From NCBI RefSeq assembly GCF_009765875.1, contig NZ_LMUP01000004.1, forward strand, positions 434,001 to 498,000: DNA of 64,000 bases, in the 5' to 3' direction. The translations under genes were made by a program, and so were the position numbers. This document shows positions 1 to 8,142 of the stretch, in pieces (positions within the stretch are counted from its first letter, which is position 1; every line of letters begins with the position of its first letter). This stretch comes from Pedobacter sp. L105. Lineage in GTDB: Bacteria; Bacteroidota; Bacteroidia; Sphingobacteriales; Sphingobacteriaceae. Under the pieces are notes generated by a model. That model saw only the letters and a program-made list of their open reading frames with translations, was not told where the DNA came from and did no database searches.

Positions 1-834
1 CATCATCCTTCTTGGAGAGAGGTCTACCTTATTGGGATTATGTTTAAACACCCAGTCCTGCTTCTTAATCGTTTGCTGCATAGTTGCCGGATGCGGTTCA
101 TTAAAAGGGGCCAGGATATCAGCTACAGTTTCAAAATCGAAGGTATCATAAGCGGCGAAACGCTCTGCTGTTTTTTCTTCAGACTGGTAATAATTGCTGA
201 AGCGTTTGGCTTTTCCCAGCAAAAGATCGGGATTTCTGCAATAAGAATAATGAAATATACGGGCATTCAGTAATTTCACACGGAGCTTCCTGCTGTTGGT
301 TTCGTTCTGGTAGTCGGTTAATGAGGGATAACTCCTAAATCCCTGCGAATCTTTATAAGAATAATAGGTGGGGTCGTTTCTAATGATCCTGATTTCCCGT
401 CGGTGCCATTTTCGGGTAGTACCAATATGTTTGTAGTCGCCAATAAAGTGGATGAAATTGAAAAGAAAACCTTCTACTTTTTTGTCTTCCAGGTTATCTT
501 CCATGGCTTTTTTTATTTCAGCAAGGTCATTTTCATGGAAAACCTCGTCCGACTGGATATGAAATGCCCAGTCGCCTGTTACAGCTTTTAGCCCAATGTT
601 AGCTTGCTGCGCAAAAACTTTCCCTCCTTTAATCAGTTCATCATCCCATTCGGTATCTATAATCCTTATTTTGTCAGACCCAATAGCTACGATGGCCTCA
701 CGGGTTCCGTCGTCTGATTTGCCAACTACAGCTATAAACTCATCGCATATAGGAAGTATAGATTTAATAGACTCAATCACGGGATATCCGTACTTGAAAC
801 TATTCCGCATATAAGTGAAGCCGCTTACTTTCAT
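1..834 (-). CDS. Glycosyltransferase, family 2-like (partial, runs off left edge)
   Basis: An open frame reads leftward from the ATG at 832-834 without a stop to base 1, giving at least 278 residues; the C-terminus lies outside the window. The N-terminus (MKVSGFTYMRN) continues into a segment with VVGKSDDGT near residue 45 and GDWAFHIQSDEVF near residue 95. A hydrophobic strand followed by an acidic D/E cluster after a conserved Trp is typical of GT-A family 2 sugar transferases, where it binds the metal and nucleotide sugar. It probably acts at the cytoplasmic face in surface glycan synthesis. Acceptor and donor cannot be inferred. A 61-nt palindromic element sits 23 nt upstream of the start. 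Family is fairly sure, substrate unknown. Confidence 0.8.
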   Translation of the reverse strand, partial: MKVSGFTYMRNSFKYGYPVIESIKSILPICDEFIAVVGKSDDGTREAIVAIGSDKIRIIDTEWDDELIKGGKVFAQQANIGLKAVTGDWAFHIQSDEVFHENDLAEIKKAMEDNLEDKKVEGFLFNFIHFIGDYKHIGTTRKWHRREIRIIRNDPTYYSYKDSQGFRSYPSLTDYQNETNSRKLRVKLLNARIFHYSYCRNPDLLLGKAKRFSNYYQSEEKTAERFAAYDTFDFETVADILAPFNEPHPATMQQTIKKQDWVFKHNPNKVDLSPRRMM

Positions 835-857
835 GGGTATGTATTTTTTTATCGTTT

Positions 858-918
858 ATGAAGCTTGCATCAGCTTGTTCATCATTTTTTGTAAGCTGTA
901 AGCTAATGCAGGTTTCAT
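858..918 (-). repeat. Palindromic 61-nt element, copy 1
   Basis: The left arm ATGAAGCTTGCATCAGCTT (858-876) pairs with the right arm AAGCTAATGCAGGTTTCAT (900-918); 16 of 19 positions are complementary and two of the other three are G-U in RNA. The loop is 23 nt. It lies 23 nt before the ATG of the leftward glycosyltransferase, exactly the spacing seen for copy 2 at 31649-31708. Copy 3, more diverged, is at 62184-62243 on the opposite strand. It could be a REP/MITE-like element or a structured 5' leader. Confidence 0.8.
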
Positions 919-1010
919 CAGTGTATATTGTTTTTATAAAGATCTATGAATAAATTTATTTTGCCGGAGCATATATATTCTGGTTCTTTGCAACAAAGAT
1001 AGATTTATCA

Positions 1011-1907
1011 ATGAATACCATACCGCAATTTTTATCTGAAATAAAAAAGGGTGATTATCTTTCTCTGGCCAGGGCTTTAACATTAGTTGAAAATGAATTG
1101 CCGGGCAGTATCGAATTACTGAACACGATAGAAATTGATCAGTATATCCCTGTTATCGGTATAACCGGCCCACCTGGAGCAGGGAAAAGTACACTGGTGA
1201 ATGCCATGATTGAACAGCTGAGCCGGCAGGATAAAAAGATTGCTGTTCTGGCGGTAGATCCAACCTCTCCTTTTAACCTGGGTTCTTTACTGGGCGATAG
1301 GGTGCGGATGGCTGCGCATTTTAATAAACCAAATGTATTTATCCGTTCTGTTGCTGCACGTGGTTCTGTAGGCGGCCTTTCTGCTAAAATTATAGAGATG
1401 ACCGATGTATTAAAAGGCGGGGCATTCGATTATATCTTTGTAGAAACTGTTGGGGTAGGGCAATCGGAAATTGAAATTGCAGGCCTGGCAGATCTTACCC
1501 TTATTGTTTTGGTTCCCGAAGCCGGGGATGAGATCCAGCATATCAAATCTGGTTTGATGGAAATCGGAGATGCTTTTATAGTGAATAAGAGCGACCGTGA
1601 AGGGGCTGATACTTTCGCTAATCAATTAAAAAAAATGCTTCATCAGCGTACTCACAGTGTGCCGGTATTTAAAACTACTGCGGATAAACAGGAGGGGATA
1701 ACAGAATTAATGCATTGGCTTAGCCTTTCCGGGAAACAGAAAAACGAAAAAAAACTATTTCTTTATGCAGAGAAAGCCTTCAGACTGATACAAAATAACA
1801 GGATGAAAGACATTTCTAAAAAAGACTTGCAGCAAAAACTGGCTGAGGCTTATGAGCAGAATGATTTTAATTTGTACCGTTTTATAACAGCATATACCCG
1901 GCAGTAA
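1011..1907 (+). CDS. meaB: Methylmalonyl-CoA mutase-associated GTPase MeaB
   Basis: 298 residues, the usual length for the MeaB/ArgK family of G3E GTPases. The P-loop GPPGAGKST is at residues 53-61, followed by VLAVDPTSPF, a switch segment VETVGVGQSE and the base-recognition motif NKSD near residue 193. The protein protects and reloads adenosylcobalamin-dependent methylmalonyl-CoA mutase in the cytoplasm. The mutase genes are not in this window, so here it stands alone. Its stop is one base from the stop of the convergent glycosyltransferase at 1909, with no clear terminator between them. No exact promoter box was seen upstream. The older name LAO/AO transport ATPase refers to the same family. 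Confidence 0.93.
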   Translation: MNTIPQFLSEIKKGDYLSLARALTLVENELPGSIELLNTIEIDQYIPVIGITGPPGAGKSTLVNAMIEQLSRQDKKIAVLAVDPTSPFNLGSLLGDRVRMAAHFNKPNVFIRSVAARGSVGGLSAKIIEMTDVLKGGAFDYIFVETVGVGQSEIEIAGLADLTLIVLVPEAGDEIQHIKSGLMEIGDAFIVNKSDREGADTFANQLKKMLHQRTHSVPVFKTTADKQEGITELMHWLSLSGKQKNEKKLFLYAEKAFRLIQNNRMKDISKKDLQQKLAEAYEQNDFNLYRFITAYTRQ

Positions 1908-1908
1908 T

Positions 1909-2568
1909 TTAAACCAATGGCTTAAGTACAGGCGTAGTCAGTTGTTTCTTTTTCCAGTGATCACCTTTTTGATAAAGAAAGAACTTCCCTAGTTTATATT
2001 TCACTTTCAAAAATCCATTGTAATCTGTACCCAATACGCGGTGAGGAATGTCAGGATTGTTTTTTAGACAGTTATTGATGGCTTCTGTATAAGCAAAAGG
2101 GCCTGTCATGCTGTGTACATCATGAGGATACTTATTCTGGCGGATATTTTCCATGACCAGCTGCATTGTTTTTTCCAGGAAAGGATGGCCGGGACTGTAG
2201 ATCAATGCCCATTGTGCAAATAGTGAAGGATCTCCTTCATGGGTAATGATAGCAGTATCATCCGGCCGGATAAAATCATCAAGACTTCCGTTAATACCAC
2301 TGTCAATATCTACATAAATCCCTCCCTTTTTATAGAGTACTGCATAGCGGAAGAAATCTGCTTTGGCAGCACCAATATTTAATCTTTTATATAAGGATAG
2401 GATTTCTTTGCCAAATTCTTCCAGAAGAAAACGGTCGATCCTTTCGTCGTCATAAAATTCATAAGCATAATCGGGGCTCTTTTTTCTGAAGCCTGCAATG
2501 TGCCAGCGGGTAATAAAAGGAAGACTGGAAGTCTTAAAGGTCTGGTGTATGATTTTTGGTATGGACAT
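1909..2568 (-). CDS. Glycosyltransferase with DXD motif (GT32/OCH1-like)
   Basis: 219 residues beginning MSIPKIIHQTFKTSSLP, the characteristic start of the Gly_transf_sug family (P-x-I-I-H-Q-x-W/F). The metal-binding DXD motif appears as VDIDSG around residues 86-91, preceded by AAKADFFRYAVLYKKGGIY, which matches the conserved R-Y-x-x-L-x-x-x-G-G-x-Y pattern of the family. It most likely adds a sugar to a capsular or lipid-linked glycan at the membrane. It lies 5 nt behind the Xaa-Pro aminopeptidase gene on the same strand and is probably cotranscribed with it. The two glycosyltransferases of this end are on the same strand but separated by meaB. Donor sugar unknown. Confidence 0.82.
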   Translation of the reverse strand: MSIPKIIHQTFKTSSLPFITRWHIAGFRKKSPDYAYEFYDDERIDRFLLEEFGKEILSLYKRLNIGAAKADFFRYAVLYKKGGIYVDIDSGINGSLDDFIRPDDTAIITHEGDPSLFAQWALIYSPGHPFLEKTMQLVMENIRQNKYPHDVHSMTGPFAYTEAINNCLKNNPDIPHRVLGTDYNGFLKVKYKLGKFFLYQKGDHWKKKQLTTPVLKPLV

Positions 2569-2573
2569 CAGGA

Positions 2574-3869
2574 TTAAGCTTTAGTATTCATGATTTCTTC
2601 AATTTCTTCGGCTTCAATAGGGACAGTTGCCATCAGATCGATATTGCCATTTTCGGTAAGCAGGATGTCGTTCTCCAGCCTGATGCCAAATCCTTCTTCA
2701 GGAATATATATCCCCGGTTCGCAGGTGAGTACATTTCCTTCGCTAAAGGGCGTATAACGATTGGCAAAATCGTGCACATCCAGGCCTAAATGATGACTGA
2801 TTCCGTGCATAAAATATTTTCTATACAGGGGGAAAGCAGGGGTTTGTTGTTTCACCTGATCGGTAGTTAATAGTCCCAGTCTGATCAGTTGTTCCGTTAC
2901 GATCTCGCCTACGCGCAGGTTGTAATCTTTCACGGAAGTGCCGGGTAACATCAGTTTTTTCGCTTCCTTCATGATGGATAAAACTGCGTTGTATACTTCT
3001 TTTTGTCTGGTGCTAAACCTGCCGTTAACAGGGATGGTGCGTGACAAATCGGCGTTGTAATTTGCATATTCGGCGCCGAAATCCATCAGGATCAGGTCGC
3101 CTTCTTTACACGCTTGATTGTTGCTGCTGTAGTGAAGAATGTTGGCATTTACACCCGAAGCTATAATGGGCGGATAGGCATGTCCTGTAGCCCGCTGCCT
3201 GATAAATTCATGAATAATTTCTGCTTCAATTTCATATTCCGCTACCTCAGGGCGGGTAAACCGGAGCACGCGTATAAAGGCATCTTTGGTAATGTCACAT
3301 GCCTTTTGAATGAGTTTAATCTCCTCCGGCGACTTACAATCGCGGAGCTGACGCATCAAAGGTGCGGCCCTTTCGTAGTGATGTAAAGGATATTTTGTCC
3401 GCATTTGCTCAATAAAGCGGATATTACGGTCAGCAATACTATAGGTGGATGTAACATTTTCATTGATATTCAGATATATATGTTCTGAATACTGGATGAT
3501 ACTGTTCAAAATGCCGTCAAAATCTTCCAGCCACTGAACATTCTGTATACCAGAGGCTTCCTGCGCCATTAATTTGGTGTATTTATGCCCTTCCCACACT
3601 TTTATATGCTCATTTGTCTGTCTTAAAAAAAGGACTTCCTGATACAAAGGATTAGGACAATCGGGGTAAATCAACAAAATTGTTCGCTCCTGATCGATGC
3701 CAGAGAGGTAAAACAGGTCGGCATTCTGCTTAAAAGGGAAGTCCTGATCACCACTTTTAGGAAATTCATCATTGGATTGAAAGATAGCTAAAGAGTTGTT
3801 CTTTAGGAGTTTCCGGAACTTAATTCTGTTTTCAACGAACAATCTGTTTTCTATATCCTGGTACTTCAT
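2574..3869 (-). CDS. pepP: Xaa-Pro aminopeptidase (aminopeptidase P, M24B)
   Basis: 431 residues from the ATG at 3867-3869 (MKYQDIENRLF). The frame stays open for 41 more codons upstream, but that stretch is low-complexity and the family starts near this Met. The pita-bread fold carries all five metal ligands: the Asp pair in LMDFGAEYANYNADLSRT, the His in FMHGISHHLG, and the two Glu in LTCEPGIYI and RLENDIL. The N-terminal creatinase-like domain includes LFYLSGIDQERTILL. It removes an N-terminal residue preceding proline, using two Mn ions, in the cytoplasm. The glycosyltransferase gene follows after 5 nt. Family assignment is secure. Confidence 0.93.
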   Translation of the reverse strand: MKYQDIENRLFVENRIKFRKLLKNNSLAIFQSNDEFPKSGDQDFPFKQNADLFYLSGIDQERTILLIYPDCPNPLYQEVLFLRQTNEHIKVWEGHKYTKLMAQEASGIQNVQWLEDFDGILNSIIQYSEHIYLNINENVTSTYSIADRNIRFIEQMRTKYPLHHYERAAPLMRQLRDCKSPEEIKLIQKACDITKDAFIRVLRFTRPEVAEYEIEAEIIHEFIRQRATGHAYPPIIASGVNANILHYSSNNQACKEGDLILMDFGAEYANYNADLSRTIPVNGRFSTRQKEVYNAVLSIMKEAKKLMLPGTSVKDYNLRVGEIVTEQLIRLGLLTTDQVKQQTPAFPLYRKYFMHGISHHLGLDVHDFANRYTPFSEGNVLTCEPGIYIPEEGFGIRLENDILLTENGNIDLMATVPIEAEEIEEIMNTKA

Positions 3870-3954
3870 GTAATGATTGACTATATTGGCAAATAAAGTC
3901 AATAATATCGAAATCTTAAAATGTGTTAAATTTGGAACGGAGTTTGTATAGCTG

Positions 3955-3984
3955 TTGTGAGAATTAAAATTTTGTTTAATTTTG
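3955..3984 (+). promoter_or_regulatory. Bacteroidota-type promoter of the OmpA porin gene
   Basis: TTG at 3955-3957 and an exact -7 box TAATTTTG at 3977-3984 (consensus TAnnTTTG) are separated by 19 bp, the known spacing of Bacteroidota housekeeping promoters. The start codon follows 54 nt downstream, leaving an AT-rich leader with an A-rich stretch before the ATG. Confidence 0.7.
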
Positions 3985-4038
3985 CTACACAAAAAAATTA
4001 TACAGTTTAAATTTGTTTAACCTTAAAAAAGAAAAATT

Positions 4039-5379
4039 ATGAATTATTCTACTTTAAAGAAGGGCTTAGCAGTTTCTTTTGTAGCAGCGATTGGAGTTAC
4101 GACTCTTGCGTCTGCACAAACAGATTCTACAGCTACTTCGTCTTCAGCCAAAACGTTTGGTGGAAGAGGCCAGTTCAGAACTTGGTCAGTTGGTGTTAAC
4201 GGTGGTGTTTTATCTCCGTTCTTAGCCATCGGTGGTTCTAATGATTTCTCAAACGAAGACGTTAACTTAGGTTACGGTGTTTTTGTTAAGAAACAATTAG
4301 GAAACGCTTTTGGTATCCAGGCTAACTTATTCCGCGGAAAAGTTTCTGGTACTAACAAAGATGAGCCAAACGGAACTCAGTTTGGAACTACATCTTTCAA
4401 AACTTCAATCGGTTATGCAGCTGACATTAGTGGTGTTGTTAACGTTGCTACTGTAGATTTCTTACGTCGTGCAAATTCAGTTAACTTCTTCATTACTGCT
4501 GGTTACGGTTTAGTTGCTTATGCTCCTAAAGTTACTTATGCAGACGGAAGCGTTGTTGATTGGAAAGGTCACGCTGGTGATGACAGAAACAACAAATACG
4601 TTAAAGAAGCTTATATCCCAGTTGGTGCTGGTGTGAAATTCAAAGTTTCTGACCGTGTTGCTTTTAACTTAGGTTACACTATGCACTTCATTGACAGTGA
4701 TAACTTTGATGGAGTTTATGCAAAAGGAACAACTAAAGATAAATTCTCATACGGTTATGCTGGATTAGAATTCTCATTAGGTTCGAAAAACAAACCGGAT
4801 TTGGAATGGGTTAACCCATTGGCGATCATGTATGATGAGTTGAAAGACCCTTCATTACGTCAAGAAGTTGAAGCATTGAAAACTCGTGTTACTAACGTTG
4901 AAAAATCTGTTGAAGATTTGAAAAAAGATAGTGACGGAGACGGTGTTTCTGATCAATTCGACAAATGCCCAGGAACTCCTGCAGGTACTGCTGTTGATGG
5001 TTCAGGATGTCCACTTCCAGTACCAGTAGCTGCTGCTCCTGTTAGCAACTTAACTGGTTTCGAAACTATCCAATTTGAATTCAACTCTTCAGTTTTAAAA
5101 ACTGATTCTTACCCTACTTTAGACAAATTGTCTTCAGTGTTACGTGAAAACGGTGGTAAAGCCTTAGTAAAAGGTTACGCTTCAAGCGAAGGTACTGCTG
5201 CATATAACTTGAAATTGTCAAAAGATAGAGCAAACTCTGTAAAAACTTACTTAGTTAACTCTGGAGTTAACGCTAGTCAAGTGACTACAAAAGGTTTTGG
5301 TGAAGCTAATCCAATCGCTTCTAACGATACTGAAGAAGGTCGTATCCAAAATCGTCGTGTTGAAACTTCAAGAAACTAA
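4039..5379 (+). CDS. OmpA family outer membrane protein (porin with TSP3 repeat)
   Basis: 446 residues. Signal peptide of about 26 residues ending LASAQ; a beta-barrel-like region with alternating aromatic strands (about residues 45-255); a short coiled-coil linker near 275-297; a thrombospondin type-3 calcium-binding segment DSDGDGVSDQFDKCPGTPAG (298-317); and a C-terminal OmpA peptidoglycan-binding domain (about 340-446) with FNSSVLKTDSYPTLDKL and NRRVE. It anchors the outer membrane to the wall and may form a pore. Codon use is strikingly narrow (GGT, GTT, AAC, TTA/TTC preferred) compared with its neighbours, a sign of very high expression. It has its own promoter and a strong terminator, so it is monocistronic. 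Confidence 0.93.
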   Translation: MNYSTLKKGLAVSFVAAIGVTTLASAQTDSTATSSSAKTFGGRGQFRTWSVGVNGGVLSPFLAIGGSNDFSNEDVNLGYGVFVKKQLGNAFGIQANLFRGKVSGTNKDEPNGTQFGTTSFKTSIGYAADISGVVNVATVDFLRRANSVNFFITAGYGLVAYAPKVTYADGSVVDWKGHAGDDRNNKYVKEAYIPVGAGVKFKVSDRVAFNLGYTMHFIDSDNFDGVYAKGTTKDKFSYGYAGLEFSLGSKNKPDLEWVNPLAIMYDELKDPSLRQEVEALKTRVTNVEKSVEDLKKDSDGDGVSDQFDKCPGTPAGTAVDGSGCPLPVPVAAAPVSNLTGFETIQFEFNSSVLKTDSYPTLDKLSSVLRENGGKALVKGYASSEGTAAYNLKLSKDRANSVKTYLVNSGVNASQVTTKGFGEANPIASNDTEEGRIQNRRVETSRN

Positions 5380-5405
5380 TATTTCTTAAACAACATACAA
5401 AAACG

Positions 5406-5432
5406 GGCCCCGATTTATCGGGGCCTTTTTTT
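5406..5432 (+). terminator. Rho-independent terminator after the OmpA gene
   Basis: A perfect 9-bp stem GGCCCCGAT/ATCGGGGCC (5406-5414 with 5417-5425) and a 2-base tip, which will open to a small loop, are followed directly by a run of seven T. Confidence 0.93.
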
Positions 5433-5498
5433 ATGCCCTTTTTTTTGATTATCTATCGTATAGGCCGGGGATACATAGCCAAATGAGACTTTATTTTA

Positions 5499-5506
5499 TA
5501 CATTTG
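5499..5506 (+). promoter_or_regulatory. -7 box TACATTTG, four bases before a start codon
   Basis: Exact match to TAnnTTTG. The ATG of the 43-residue protein begins at 5511, so transcription would start at or within a base or two of the A of ATG, predicting a leaderless mRNA. No clear -33 TTG is visible. Confidence 0.5.
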
Positions 5507-5510
5507 TGAT

Positions 5511-5642
5511 ATGTACTTTTTCAGAAAGAGAGATCCCGCCAGGCCCACCAGTATAGATATCAAAATCATGCATGTGATCAATGTGCTGGCGATATCTATT
5601 TTTCTGATTGGCATTATTTTAAAACTTACTCACGTCATATAA
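5511..5642 (+). CDS. Small single-pass membrane protein, 43 residues
   Basis: The frame reads MYFFRKRDPARPTSIDIKIM and then a hydrophobic helix HVINVLAISIFLIGIILKL, ending HVI. The stop TAA at 5640-5642 shares its last base with the ATG of ridA, a typical translational-coupling arrangement. A charged N-terminus (KRDPARP) followed by one membrane span suggests an inner membrane protein with N-in topology. It resembles small Sphingobacteriaceae proteins that I associate, without certainty, with DUF6728. An exact -7 box directly upstream and the overlap with ridA are the main evidence that it is real. Function unknown. Confidence 0.68.
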   Translation: MYFFRKRDPARPTSIDIKIMHVINVLAISIFLIGIILKLTHVI

Positions 5643-6022
5643 TGAAAACAATAATCAATACCACAGATGCGCCAGCTCCAATAGGTCCTTACAGTCAGGC
5701 TGTATTAGCGAATGGATTTTTATATGTATCGGGACAAATCCCTACCAATCCTGCAACAGGAGAATTGACACAGGAATCTATTAAAGATGAAACTGAACAG
5801 GTAATGCGTAACCTGAATGCCGTATTATTAGAGGCCGGATTTGAATTTTCGCACGTGCTGAAATCCACTATATTCTTATCTGATATGGCTTTGTTTGCAG
5901 AGGTAAATGAAATTTACGGATCATATTTTACAGCTGATTTCCCGGCAAGAGAAACAGTAGCTGTAAAAGGACTTCCAAAAGGAGTAAATGTGGAGATATC
6001 TGTAATTGCTTATAAGGGATAA
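5642..6022 (+). CDS. ridA: RidA family reactive imine/enamine deaminase
   Basis: 126 residues, the full family length. N-terminal TTDAPAPIGPYSQAV and the C-terminal signature FPARETVAVKGLPKGVNVEISVIA are diagnostic; the catalytic Arg is in ARETV and the substrate-binding Tyr in GPYSQA. RidA hydrolyses 2-aminoacrylate and related imines released by PLP enzymes, as a cytoplasmic trimer. The ATG overlaps the stop of the upstream 43-residue membrane protein, and recG follows after 14 nt, so the three probably form one transcript. Assignment secure; whether it deaminates a specialised substrate is unknown. Confidence 0.95.
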   Translation: MKTIINTTDAPAPIGPYSQAVLANGFLYVSGQIPTNPATGELTQESIKDETEQVMRNLNAVLLEAGFEFSHVLKSTIFLSDMALFAEVNEIYGSYFTADFPARETVAVKGLPKGVNVEISVIAYKG

Positions 6023-6036
6023 TCCCAACCAATATT

Positions 6037-8142
6037 TTGTTTGCTTCTGATCTAGATACCACGATAGAATTTCTGAAAGGTGTAGGGCCTAAACGCGCCG
6101 AAATCTTACAGAAGGAATTGGGTATATTTACTTATGCTGATCTGCTGAGTTATTACCCCTTCCGTTATATCGATAGAACACGGTTCTATAAGGTCTCTGA
6201 GCTAACGCCAGATCTTCCTTACGTGCAGATCCTGGGAAGGATCACCGGCAAGGAAACGATCGGTGAGAAACATAAAAAGAGAATTGTTGCCCGCCTCACC
6301 GATGAGACGGGCACGATAGAGCTGGTTTGGTTCCAAAGCCTGAAATGGGTGGAGGAAAATGTGATGCGTGGTAAGGTATACATTGCATTTGGCAAGCCTG
6401 CGGTATTTAACGGCTCCTTCAGCATTTCCCATCCCGAACTCGAAACTTATCCTCGTCCAACTACGGTTACGGGCAACCTTACCTTACAGCCTGTATATAA
6501 CTCTACAGAAAAGCTGAAGAAGTTTTCGCTGGACAGTAAGGGAATACAGAAGATGCAGGCACTGGTTATAGAACAGTGTCTGGCCGAAGTAAAAGAAACA
6601 CTCCCTTCCTATATCCTTGAAAAATATCAGCTGGTTAACCGCAGGGAAGCACTGTTAAATATTCATTTTCCGAAAGACAGCGGGGCTTTACAGCATGCCG
6701 AACGCAGGCTAAAGTTTGAAGAGCTGTTCTTTATCCAGCTGCAGTTGCTGAGCAGTAAACAATTCAGGGAACTGAAGTTCAAAGGACACCTGTTTAGTAC
6801 TGTGGGGAAAAGGGTAAATACTTTTTATAAAGATATTTTGCCTTTTGAACTGACAGGAGCGCAGAAAAGGGTAATCAAGGAAATAAGGATCGATACACAG
6901 CGTGGCATACAAATGAACCGCCTGGTACAGGGAGACGTAGGAAGTGGTAAAACCGTAGTTGCCCTGATGAGCATGCTGCTGGCTAACGACAACGGATTCC
7001 AGGCTTGTATCATGGCACCTACGGAAATTCTGGCCCGTCAGCATTACCATTCGATAGCTTCCCTGCTGGATGGAAAGGTAGCCCGTGTGGATATCCTTAC
7101 CGGCAACAGTACAAAAAAACAAAGGGTAATGTTACATCAGCAGCTGGAATCCGGAGAGATTGATATTCTGGTGGGTACCCATGCGCTGATAGAAGATAAA
7201 GTAATCTTCAAAAACCTTGGACTGGTAGTAATTGATGAGCAGCACCGTTTTGGCGTAGAACAGCGGGCTAAATTATGGCGCAAAAATAATATTCCGCCCC
7301 ATATTCTGGTGATGACTGCCACACCTATTCCAAGAACGCTGGCAATGACTGTTTACGGGGACCTGGATGTATCCATGATCGACGAACTGCCTGTGGGAAG
7401 GAAGCCTATTGAAACCAAACATTTTTTTGAGGGACAGCGGCTGCGGATGTTTGGCTTTATGAAAACCGAGATTGCCAAAGGCCGGCAGGTTTATGTAGTC
7501 TATCCGCTGATCAAAGAGAGCGAAAAATTAGACCTGCTCCATCTGGAAGCGGGCATCGAGCAAATGCGCTATCAGTTTCCCCTGCCAGATTTACAGATCA
7601 GTATTGTTCATGGAAAAATGAAAAACGTGGATAAGCAGTTTGAAATGCAGCGGTTTGTAGAAGGTAAAACACAAATTATGGTGGCTACTACTGTGATAGA
7701 GGTAGGTGTAAATGTACCGAACGCTTCGGTGATGATCATCGAGAATGCGGAAAGATTTGGCCTGTCACAATTACATCAGCTGCGGGGGCGTGTAGGCAGG
7801 GGTGCCGAACAATCTTATTGTATCCTGATGTCAGGACAAAAGTTAAGTAAAGAAGGCCGGAAGCGATTGGAAACCATGGTGATGACCAACAATGGGTTTG
7901 AGATCTCAGAGATTGATCTTGAACTGCGGGGGCCTGGTGATTTATCAGGAACGATGCAAAGCGGGGTAATGGACCTTAAACTGGCCAACCTGGTGAAGGA
8001 TCAGCAGATCCTGCTGGAAGCCAGAAATACGGTCATTGAAATCTTTCAGGAAGACCCGCTGCTTTCTTTACCTCAAAATGCTTTACTCAAACGTTTCGTA
8101 GATAAAAAAAGCAGGGGTATTGCCTTAGATAAAATATCTTAA
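6037..8142 (+). CDS. recG: ATP-dependent DNA helicase RecG (TTG start)
   Basis: 701 residues. The N-terminal wedge domain starts at FLKGVGPKRAEIL, then an OB fold (about 75-170), and the helicase core: Walker A GDVGSGKT near residue 300, DEQH box IDEQHRFGVEQR, motif III MTATPIPRT, and motif VI QLHQLRGRVGRG, followed by the C-terminal helical hook. RecG remodels stalled replication forks and Holliday junctions. The start is TTG at 6037: an in-frame stop at 6013-6015 and the absence of any ATG before the conserved wedge leave it as the only conventional choice. The last 4 nt overlap the 3' end of the convergent serine hydrolase gene. Confidence 0.95.
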   Translation: MFASDLDTTIEFLKGVGPKRAEILQKELGIFTYADLLSYYPFRYIDRTRFYKVSELTPDLPYVQILGRITGKETIGEKHKKRIVARLTDETGTIELVWFQSLKWVEENVMRGKVYIAFGKPAVFNGSFSISHPELETYPRPTTVTGNLTLQPVYNSTEKLKKFSLDSKGIQKMQALVIEQCLAEVKETLPSYILEKYQLVNRREALLNIHFPKDSGALQHAERRLKFEELFFIQLQLLSSKQFRELKFKGHLFSTVGKRVNTFYKDILPFELTGAQKRVIKEIRIDTQRGIQMNRLVQGDVGSGKTVVALMSMLLANDNGFQACIMAPTEILARQHYHSIASLLDGKVARVDILTGNSTKKQRVMLHQQLESGEIDILVGTHALIEDKVIFKNLGLVVIDEQHRFGVEQRAKLWRKNNIPPHILVMTATPIPRTLAMTVYGDLDVSMIDELPVGRKPIETKHFFEGQRLRMFGFMKTEIAKGRQVYVVYPLIKESEKLDLLHLEAGIEQMRYQFPLPDLQISIVHGKMKNVDKQFEMQRFVEGKTQIMVATTVIEVGVNVPNASVMIIENAERFGLSQLHQLRGRVGRGAEQSYCILMSGQKLSKEGRKRLETMVMTNNGFEISEIDLELRGPGDLSGTMQSGVMDLKLANLVKDQQILLEARNTVIEIFQEDPLLSLPQNALLKRFVDKKSRGIALDKIS

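Noticed and set aside
403..814. Short plus-strand open frames at the left edge
   Set aside because: They are antisense shadows of the minus-strand glycosyltransferase, whose frame is open over the entire 834 bases and carries family motifs.
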